64,000 nucleotides of DNA, from NCBI GenBank assembly GCA_024704765.1, contig JAKMXF010000311.1, forward strand, positions 256,735-320,734. Direction: 5' to 3'. Numbering within the stretch: the stretch's first letter is position 1; the number at the start of each line of letters is the position of its first letter. Shown here in pieces: positions 26,650-38,600 of the stretch. Both the position numbers and the translations under genes were made by a program. Origin of the DNA: Oopsacas minuta. Taxonomy: Eukaryota; Porifera; Hexactinellida; Lyssacinosida; Leucopsacidae. Under the pieces are notes generated by a model. It saw only the letters and a list, made by a program, of their open reading frames with translations. It was not told the DNA's origin and did not search any database.

Positions 26650-29600
26650 AATTTGTATGATAAGTATGTGTATTGAGTTTATGAGCAGTCTACCTGGATA
26701 CCTGGATTATCCCGGGAATTATTTACAAATGTGTGTGCATTTTCCAACTAATAAGATGAAAGTGCTATTTGTGGATGTAAAACTAAGATTAGGAGAATGC
26801 TTTAATGGGGAATCGACAAAACTGAGTACAATTTACTAGCAAAACTATTTTGGTGAACAAAGTGTAGATGAATATCTTATATCAAATATGCAGATGTATG
26901 GCTACTCTATTGATTAAGTGCTTTACTAGCATTCTGAAATATGTCCACGTGAACAGAATACAGTTTTTATTTGAGCGTAGTTACTCTCATATATACGTGA
27001 AGGAGATTATAATGGGTCACCTTGTAATTCTATTATTATGGAAATAATTCTATGATGAGAGCTCGAGAGGATATATTCATTGATGAGTATGCATAGTTTT
27101 TGACAAATAAGGTATAAAGAATCCAATAAAATAAATGGTAAATGGACTGATTTCCCTTGTTAGAGGGAACTAATGTTTCCATATTTAATGTTTGGAATAA
27201 TTATGACTAAAATAAGAGTATCTGTGCATGAATAAAGTAAATTGCCATTAAGTGTAGGTAGTCTATTAATAAACTGCATTAAATATTAGTAATAATAAAC
27301 TAGAATTAGTCATCTCTATTTCATTATAGAATACTAACCTCTAACATATCTGAATAGAGTAATAGAGTATTAGCCGCTTCGCAATAGTTCTGTGCAGCTT
27401 CATGTATGTCAAATAGCTTGTGTATATATCTTATGTACACACTAAGATGGTCAATTTCTTTGTAGAAATTCTATCAAATAGAAATAATTGATCAAAACTT
27501 TTTTAGACATGTTGGATACAAAATTTTGAATGTTACCATTAGATTGACTATACAAGATAACTTTTGATTTCTATGTTCGTCACCAGGCTGTATATTTCTG
27601 AAATCAACTAATCTCTCCAATAGTTTAGTGACCTTATTAACCAGGGATAAACTATTCGCACTGAAATCATTATCATCTTCTAGGTTGCAGAGTTCAGATA
27701 GTCTAAATAAAAATACACTTAAAACTTGCAAAAATTAAAGAAAATTTATTTATTTACGTTTCATTAAAGACGTTAGTATATTCTTCGTCTCCTCGACCTT
27801 CACTAACGAGTTCATCTAATCTATCCATTATTTCCTCTTCAACCTAAAAACAATATCAACTATGGATTAAAATAAACAGTATTCGCATTAATACGATCAA
27901 AACTGTGTTTCTAACCGTTTGCAATGTATCTGTAGCATTATACATTGTCTTCATAATGTTGTAGAACACTGGGATAATCATCTTTCTTAAATCTAGTAAC
28001 AAAATTGACTATAAACACAATTCGTTATAGAGACATTAGTGACTGCCTCAGGGGTTTATCCGGGAATTTCTGAGCCAGCACTTTGCTCCCTGCCTCACCA
28101 AATCTTGTTACGTCACTGATAAACATTATACACCATTATACATGAAGGGATCCCGATTTTATGTGGTAGGCAGACAGTTAAATGGGAGCTTTTTGCTTCA
28201 TTTCTTCCCTCACTTAAGATAGAAATATAATTAAATAGAAACTTACTAATCTCTTTCACCAAAGATATTTCAAGAAATGAATGAAGAATGAATGGAATAA
28301 AGAATTTCTGATTTTCACCTAGAAGAATGAACAAATTACTACAGCACTATAAATGTGGCTGAATTTTTGTAAATATCGTCCCAAACCATCAAAGTAACAT
28401 TAATCCCATCAGTTATGTAGAACTCTCGAAGAATTCATCGCGGGCTCTTAAGCTTCGATACAACAGGAGTTGGCTGTATACTTTATTCAAAATACAACCA
28501 TTCTATCCTTGTTATCATTAAAATGCTAATAATATACCATACCCATATGGTATAGAATATAAACTTCTGTATAGGGGGTTTCTTACTTACTCCTAGACAA
28601 AGTTGCTAAAAAATGCATTACCAAACGAATCACATGTTGAAAGTGTTTGCTATTAATAAATGAGTCTACACAGGTGTGTATGAGATTGGGAGTATTATAC
28701 ATACATACATACGTATATTAAACTGGTATGATGTTATTCAATAAAAGTTTAATTAGAAATTAGAGAATTATTAAATTATAATATTAAAGACTGTGTGTAT
28801 AGAGGAGAGGCAGTTTTTGTAATTAAAATACTATATGGACACAATAAAGGTGAGTATTTTATATCCGATAAAATTACCTTTGTCAAACTATAGGAAATTA
28901 AAGCTAGTAAATTTTATAGCAACGTGGATGTTAATCTATTTAGAGTGTAGCCTCCATAAACGGGGTCCTAGGAACGTTGAAAATGCATCCCTCGTTTCCC
29001 GTTTAAGAGGCTCGGACACTAGGAATTCGTTCTAGTTACTTTCACTCCGTTGTTTCCGCGATTCCAAAGGCCCCCGTTTTGAAGGGTACACTGTATAGAA
29101 GTTGTATAATGCAATAGAGTAACGTTGAAGGAGAAATCATAAGCAAGCATCTCATTACTGCAGTAAATACATCAGATACTTTTATAATTCGATGAACTGG
29201 TGTGGCCTTTGATTGCTAATTCATGTAAAAATACAGCTTGCATTCTCTGATAATTTTGCAGAATTACCACAGTATACTATTGCAAAAATTGACATAAAAA
29301 TACTATAACGTAAAGTCAAGATGATGTCTAAGTAAGTAAATATTCATCTGTCTAGAATAATAAATTTATTGCAAGATATCACATTTAATTATTGCTTGGG
29401 TGACTTAAGTACTTCGAGTAATATATCTATGATTGTCTTATCTCACATTCTTATTTCTCAGATAAGTATTTGGGTAAGGAACATCTCGATTGGGATAAGA
29501 TATAACCTGTTGACCTAGGCAAAAGTGGTCGAGATTATGAAAGCAAATGAATCCAGAACGGCAAAGATCAGAATGACAAGATGACTCAAGTCATAGAGTT

Positions 29601-32600
29601 CGTGATTTATGAATAGCTCTGGTAAAATGTATTATCCCAATTTAGAGTGTGAATTTATTCGAATTTCGCGAACAAACCTAACATGCTCCATTTCATGAGG
29701 ACATCTCTAGCCATTACAATTCTCATATCACCATACATTTTGAGGAATTTCAAACGCTTAATTTCTCCATAGTTTTCTAACTGTAGTGAGCGATGTGTGA
29801 TGAATCTTGTTGCAAGGTCAAAGTAATCTTTCCATAGCTAAATAGATAAAAATTGAATTATTAATTACAGTCAAGGACGGCGATAAATACTGCGATACAA
29901 GCGGAATTCGATATGACAAATATATGTTACTTTACGGTTTGGGATTGTATTTGTAGAATTTCAGACTGAGAGTTGACTGTAACATAAATTCAATCGCTTA
30001 TATTGAATTATCGCGGGCCTTTGATATAACGGGAGTAGACTATATATCACTGGGCAACATCAAATTTATTCCTCGAATGAAAATATATTACCTAGACTAA
30101 CTTTGGGATGCTGATTCCAAATCTGAAATCAGAATTGGTCTATCACGTCAGGATTTCAAAATCCGAATTTCGTGAATTTTCATATCTTGAAATCCTGACG
30201 TGATAGACCAATTCTGATTTCAGATTTGGAATCAGCATCCCAAAGTTAGTCTAGGTAATATATTTTCATTCGAGGAATAAATTTGATGTTGCCCAGTGTA
30301 ATCATCGAATAATATTATCCATACAGATACAGTATAAGAGACAAAATTTTGGTGAGGCATACGTATATGTATTTCTACGTATAAGGCACCTGTATAGAGC
30401 TGCAAATAAATACAGTCCTGCTATATACAATTGGGAGATATCGAATCATTTTTTACAAAGACCATGGATAATATTATGCCATTTCAAAGAAAACAGTCAA
30501 ACGACAAAGTCTCTCGGAGTAATTAGGTGTAAACATTTGACGTCTTATCCAGAAATTCGTATTAAAAGTGCTCGTATGAACGAAGTTCCACTGAACTGTA
30601 GTGGACTTTATTATTAATAGAATACTCAGTCATAAATCACAATAAAAGTTTGCGAATGCTTTTTAACAAATATTCAAAACATTGATTTGTCATATAGCCC
30701 AAAATTTATGTGATTTCTAGTTAGATCCAAGAAGATAAACAACATAATTAACTCTGATTTACATCTAATTAACCTTGTGTATGTATGTACAGGTCTAAAG
30801 CACAACATATATTAAATATTTTCAAAGAGCTCTCGTAATTGTTTACTAATCAATGTGCATGAGTAATCGCATAAATAAATAAAGAGATGATCTATAGAAA
30901 CACAATAATGGTCGTTAATACTTTGTTTGGAGATAAGAAAGTTTAACAGAAACCATTGAATTAAGTATATTTCAATGCAAGGTTGGGGATATTTCATATG
31001 GAATTTGGCTCTTTGTGCATGGACAATGGGACATAGTTTTATTGTCCCATGGGGCAAAATTCATGTTCATATATAGGAACCCTAGCTCTATAAGGCGTGA
31101 AACCACCGGGGGCTCCGATAGGCACATCAATTGAGACCGTATATGGCAAAGAATACTCCATAGTTACTTCGAGGGGCTAATCGCATTTATCACTACACTA
31201 TACTATAGTCTGCAGAGTAAAAACTGTTTCGAAAACTCGATTTCCATAGTATTAAACATCACAATAGAAAATTTATCTAAATACGGATATTTAAATACGA
31301 TCAACTTCTATTATATGAACTTATATCAAAGCTCAGAGGATCGCGAGCTTATATCGATTTGGGACAATATTTATACAATTTCACACTTCGATATATGCGG
31401 GTTTTCCATATATCCGTGTTTGATATAACCGGAGTTGACTGTAATATGGAGATATATAAAAACTCACCAATTCATCGAAATATCGTGTGTTAGTTGTTAA
31501 CTGCATTGACATATACATAATAGCTTTGAGTATAACTCGGTTTTGAGTGAGGTACATGAATGTCCAGTCTCTGGGATATATTTCATTTTTAACTAGCATT
31601 AAGAATAGTTTGAAGCAGGACGATAGCTTGTTCTAGAAATAGGAATAGCTCATAAATATGTGGTTGAAGTTTGTACATAAATTGAAGTTATAAATGTATA
31701 AGTTACAGTGTAATCTCCACAAACGGGCCCCTGTGGAAATGGGGAACTTCTGGAATACGGAGTGAAAATAAATAGAGCCAATTCTTATCCCCATATGAAC
31801 CGCCATAAACGGGAGAACGGGGTAGCATTTTCGGCGTCCCTGCTATTTGTGGAGGTTATCCGTATTAAATAAACTAACCACAAACTGTTTAAGCCATTCT
31901 TCATAATGCTGAGCTTGCATAATATCAAGTAAACCAAGCAGGTTTGAGAGATTGGTGCCCTATAGTAAGATAAGAATTCATTGTATATAGAAATACGTAT
32001 TTACCAACTGCTGTTAAAAAATTTCAAGCTTTTCATTACTAATCCCTAGATTGGCAATTTTAATATAGACAATAAGTCCAGAAATATAGCAAAAAATAGC
32101 AAAATCTCGGGGATTATCATAATTTTCGCCTGGATATGAAAATAATGAAATCAAACTCACAGCTGTTTCTAAATTAGCAGCTACTGCATGATGATCCACT
32201 GTATTACAGAACTCCATTGTAGGAGCTAGCAGCTCTAAAACTGTCTGTGATATATCTCTATCATTCAACGGCTAGAATAGTACGTAGTTAATATATAGAT
32301 TTGTGATAAAGAAGCATGGATTAGCTTACAAAAGTTCGACTCTGTAGACAATGCACTAAAGATGCAATAACATCAATTGTCTTCTTGATACAGAGTTGGT
32401 TCATTAGGTGAAGTGACAGTATGCGTGTTATAACAGGAAGTAAGATATTACGGGCATCTAATGGAGAAAACAATAATAATATTCCCCATGACCCCTAGGA
32501 TTCAACTCCCGTTATATCTAAGCCCAAGGGACCACGATAATTACTTGATATAACCAATTAAAGATATGTGAATTTGACTGTTTGAGACTATATTTATACA

Positions 32601-35600
32601 AGTTTAGATTTCCCATATAAGCGGGCATTTCGTTATATCCGTTGTCGTATTCGACATAACGGGAGTTGAATGTACGTAAGTATTAATGTTACCTGAATCA
32701 ACCATTATTTGTATAGAAGATGTGAGTATATTCTCAATGAAAATAAGCCTAGCTTCATAGATTATATTTTGACTAATATTTGTGCTTCTGTCCACATAGC
32801 TATCTACGAAATTAGCAGCCCATTCTCTACAAAAATGGTAGTTAAAAGAATGTGAAAATCATGATCGACTTACAGTGAAATTCGCCTAACTAGCAAGTTC
32901 CCGTATTAGTAAGGAAATTCGTGCAAATACGACTTGCAAATATGTGAACTCCACTGTAGCCCTTTAAGTACATACGCAATATCTCGTTTTGTTGCATCTT
33001 TAACATCGAGTAGAACAGGAAATACTGAACAAAAGTTCTTCAGAGCCTCTGACTATAAATTATATAATTAACCAAAATTTCACTTTGTACAAATTAATAC
33101 CAGATTCGGACTGCTATATTAGGCACGGCCCCGCGTACATAAGGACGGACGCACGGGCGTAGCACATCTTCCATACCATTAGGGCATCTCCCTAGTCCCT
33201 ATAGATTAGCGGTTCCTAACCGACCACAGGTTAGGAACAGCTGCTATAGGTGCTGCACGAAAATCGCTATAATATACCTGTCCTTTTATAATCCCAGGTC
33301 TCTCAGGTGTCTCAGCTAAACTCATCATAAGATGAAGTGAATTCAACGATTTTTCAATGTACAATTTATGTCCATACTGCTTCTTAGGTGCAATTCTATA
33401 TAGAAAATTAAAGGTAAAGAACATTTAAGCGTATAAGAATATACGAATTTTACCTGATTTGCAATTTCTGAGACTGTACGATGAACTTAAATAGATATTC
33501 TAAGGCCTAAGAGTATTAATGTGTCAAAAACAATGTATAATAATTACGTAACATTTGACCCTTACAGACATGGTGTGCCAAATAGTTTCTATAGCAGTAT
33601 ACTCTTGTCCTTCAATAACATTCTGAAATGAAGACTTTTTAGATAAATCCTCTAAAAGTATCCTAATTTGGAAAATAAAGTAATTGAGTAGGTTGGCAGT
33701 AGTATTAATGGCAAACTCCCAAAGTAATCAGTGCATATTTTAAGCACCCATATTAGTTAAAATCATTAGAAAATGCAGTATAAATGTTGCTGAGAAAGTA
33801 AGGATAATTAGGCTGGGTAGGAAGCTTGCTTTTAGGGGTTCACCAATGCCATATATGGCATCCTATGCCCTTGGGAAGGTCTGAGAGAAAGGCAAACACT
33901 CACTAAAAGTGTGCCTCTTTAACGAGAGGGTGGGTAAACAGAAATGGGCCTTGGTTAAGTAGCTATAGTGGAAGATGCCACTTCAGGGTGGTTGACACTC
34001 ATGTTGCTTTTCTTAGGTTGAGACAATGCCCATGGCCAGCTATTGAGTTCGATAAGCAAGGTGCTGTAGATTTATCTATGGCATAACTCAATTCAGACTA
34101 CTCTCCTTCCCAGTCTATTTTTTTGTGGAAATTTCAATTTTTTGAGGGATTGGTAAAAATTCGGTAAAATTTAGTTTTCAAAGAGTAGATAATTACTTGT
34201 GAACAGAAGATGCTGAAAAATGACTCTCTATATACTCATCTAATACAGTCTTGAATTGGTCGTACTTCTTGTCAGTCAAAAGATGCAAGATTTTCACCTA
34301 AAAATTGACGAAATATAAGTATAAATCGCAAGAAAATATGAAAAAGTATTAAGAGAACTTACAATTGCATTGAATACCAATCCTTGGATATTCTCAGTGG
34401 TCTCAGGCTCGATTAGAATAATGAATAAGTTGTCGAATATGTCTCGCATAAACTACAGAAAAAATCACCTCCATTAAATAACTGTTAATATTAAAAATAC
34501 TATTTACAAACCTTTATTATTTCCTGGCCACTAACAAGACATAAATTCTTGAGTAATTCAGTCAAATCTTTACGTTTCTCACGCCATTTCAAAAATGACA
34601 TCACACTCACTAGAAATAGATCACAAAATGTACAGATCCAAATTGTTATAGAGGTGGAAATCTACAGATCACCATAAACCCTTGGGCAAAGTTTCAGCTC
34701 TTAATCTTAACGGTGTGGGCTGTAGAGCGAACACGGAAAAACGGGCAACTATACAAGTCGGCACAGTAGTTAATGTAATTATGTATTAGCAAACCTGTTT
34801 GAGTTAGATTTGTAGATACAGTCATAGTTTGCAAAATAAAATTCTCGTTTGGAGATAATTTAGTGTTGGGTTGATCTTTAGAATAAGGATTAGTTTTATG
34901 AGGCTCTCCTCTGTATGATGGTAAATGAAGATAGGCTAGTGCATTGTTCCATTTGTCATCATCAACCTATGTTCAAAAAATTAATAGAATACACTCTACA
35001 GGGCCCGTCGGAAGTTCATGAAAAGTAGTACAGCCATTATGGAAAGTGTGATGGCTCAGCTGCACTATCGCCTATAGAACTCGATTTGTATTAAAGGTGT
35101 CCAAGCCTTACTACATGCAGACGTACACCCCTTGCTCTAGGAAAGTAACTACTGATTGAATCATCTGAATAATAGAGAGGCGAAAATGTATTGTAATGCC
35201 TCTAACGGTCTAAACCAAGCGTGTCATAGACTTATAGTATAGTTGAAATCGGGTATGTTTGCCGCGGAGTTTATATTGTGCATTATGCTGGGCAAGTATA
35301 ATGTATTCCGACCGTATTGATTAGAAATAAAAGTATTGAAGATTATTAGCAATTAAAGTAGCTCATATTCTTAAAAAATTGTACCACAGAAATATGCTAT
35401 TAAAATATCACATAATTTTGTATTTGCAATTTTCTCCTCGCAATACGAAGCAATATAATTATATTATTCGGATATACCCGGTAGAGAAATATAGTCCACT
35501 GGTCATCTTTAATCATGGTATCATCCTGATTTGTCAAGCGGAGAAAACCATAAGCAAATGGCCTATCTAAATCCTTTTTAACGTTCTCTAAGGGAAATTA

Positions 35601-38600
35601 CTATAATAAATACAAGAAATTAATGTAATATAATACTAAAATTTTGAATTCAATTTGTGATTTTTATGGTTTTAGCGTTTTTGCTGTCAGATTTTATACT
35701 TGAGGGTCAAAAGTTATAAAATTGTGATAACAATTACTCCATAACTCTTGGGGAATAAGTCAACTCCCGTGATATCGAACATGGATATATTGAAATACCA
35801 GCTTATATAGAAGTATAAATTGTACGAATATGGCCCCAAACCGTCAGTAAAATAAATCACATCGGGTATATCCAAATCCGCTCATATCAAAGTGATTATC
35901 GCGGTCCCTTGAGCTTCGATATGACGGGAGTTGACTGTATGAAATTTACAACTTACTTGCTTGCTCGTACGAACGGACATGTCTGAATACAAACCTCAGA
36001 TGACTGTGTTTGAATATATTGTTCAGCATTGGTATATTTACCTGTTATATAAACATAGCTAGGAAGTAGCTTTTGCATACATATTACAACAATTAAGCAT
36101 TATTGAAGCACGAAAAAGCGTTGTCATATGTTTCCAAAATCGAAGAATAATTAGTAATGAAATTTAAGGTTAAAATGATAAATACAAGTTACTACCTGCG
36201 AAACTTACCCTGAATATTTCATCAAACCTAGGAGTATTAGAGTGATAGTAAATTATAGAAGAGCACACATTAGAAGCATCTTCTCCTTCTCCGTATTGAA
36301 TAGCATTCTAAATCGATGACATTGAAAACAATAGCGTTTTAGAATAATGTAATTATCATCAGACGCAAAGAGAACATAAAAATATAAATAATGAATTAGC
36401 GAAAGTTAGTAGTTTTGAGCGAATTCCATTAAAATGAATTCCAACACACATAGTGCCTTCAATTAATATAGTGCTAGTTTAAACAATTCCATTACTGTGC
36501 TAAGTTGTCGACACAGATTGTAATTTTAGATTTTTACTATAAAAGGAATTTCGAAAAGTAAATTATTCGAATTTAAAACATACTTCAATGACTGATCCAT
36601 TCACATCTAGAACTGATACAGATATTTCTACATTACGTGCTGACTTCTTATTTCCTATAGAATTACAGAAATAGGTAAAGATAGTTCGTAATAGGAATTT
36701 ACCTTAATAAATGTAGTGAGTAGTAGTTTACCTTTCTCGAATTCTCCACGTAGCAGAGAAATATACATGTGATTCCTAACAAGTCCTAAATAAATATAGA
36801 TTAAAGATAAGTAATTTTGATAAAAAAAAAGTATCTAAGAGACAAACCTGGTAAAATTACTTCTGGAAAACCAAGTTTTGGGACATAAGCTACTTCTTTT
36901 GTTAGTAAATGAGGGAAAGTCTCCAATAACTAAATATCAAAATGAGTTTACAAAGCTGGTCATTACGGAAGTAAAATAACTTACCTTGGATAAGTCTCCC
37001 TCTAGAGATTTGAGACTAATACGAACAGTATGATTAAGTACTCCAGGAACTAAAGAAATAAATAGAACAATATATACAGTGTAATCTCAGCAGGCGAGGT
37101 GTTAGGGATGCCGAAAATGCTACCCCGTTACCCCGTTTGCAGAGATTCCGTAGTGCAAATAATACAGAAATTTAGTTATGGTAATTACCTAAGCTAGGTG
37201 CATTTAGGTCTTTTTCCTTTTTGAGATGTTTCCTTATCAAATCTTCATGCATCGATGAAAACAACAATTCATTGCTATAATACAATCAATAAAAGGTAGT
37301 ACAATTGGCTATAAATTCAATTTACATACTCTTTAGTTGTTGGTAAGTGTATGACAATCTCATAAGTCCTCTCTAAATCTTCTAAAAATGATTTTTGTTC
37401 GGTTCGTTTGGCTTTTAATATATTATCCAATGGTAGAACTATCAAGAAATATAAATAGTCAAAATGCGAAGGTATTTTCTAATAAAAATATATGAATTTA
37501 CCTCCATTGCCAAAAGGTCGTCTGCATGCGAAACTTACATTCGATACTTGTCGGCCAGATTTCTCCAGCATTCTACCTAGAAAACCCGAATTATTCATAG
37601 AATTTCTCGTGCGAATATTTAGTAAGAAACCAGTTTTCACTACAAACCTCTTCTCACTACTCTTACAATCAAGTATAAATCTTTCAACAATTCTAAAGGA
37701 CCTACATCCTAAAAGGAGATTAATGAATAGAATGATTACGTCAGTATATTATGGAATATGAACTTACCATGAATAGCATGGGTGCTATTTTAACTGGTAT
37801 CATGTCTGAACCTTGAAAACCTAGTCCATGTTTACCCATTTCTGAATAGTAATATTCACTGGAAGAAAAAATTTTAAAGTTATACGTATATGAAAATTTA
37901 CGTAATTTGGAAAGTATTGCCAGAACATGAACAAAGTAGATTTTGCCCAAGAACTTTGGCCTGGACTTTCTACCTTTGGCATCAAATTGGCATGAAGGTA
38001 GGCATAAACCTTTGTTAATTTGGGATGATTCATGAACATGGCATGAGTTTTTGGCATGAACTTGTGTCACATAATCTGTCAAAACAGAAATTGTTTTGTA
38101 CTTACCTGATGAATTTACATGATTGGTGATTATATAGAGATATCAATATCTCAGAATCTTCCTTCACAAAACAACTGTACTGCTTCAATACAACATAAAT
38201 ATGATTTGGAGTCAATACACTACGCACTCTGTTATCACTAGAGCTTATTGTGCCTGTACGTGACTAGATAGGAAAAGTATAAATAGGAAGGAGAAAAGAT
38301 TTTTACAAGAAATTGCAAAACTTACACGCAGTCTCTGTGAGACATTATCGTTAATCCGTAAATGCTATAAGAGTAGAAGAATGACAGATAAAATTGGTAC
38401 AAGGAAAAGTTATGATAAACGGAATTTTGTATAGAAACCCCAAATCCACACAATAAATTGAATGAAATATATTTGAAAACGACATTTGATAGAAATTTTT
38501 AGCAATAATCTTTCAAAGTTGTAAAGTCGAACCCAAGGTCTAGCTCATTAAATTGGAACTTAACCTTAAACTTACTGTTTTGAAAAGTTGGTAAGAACTA

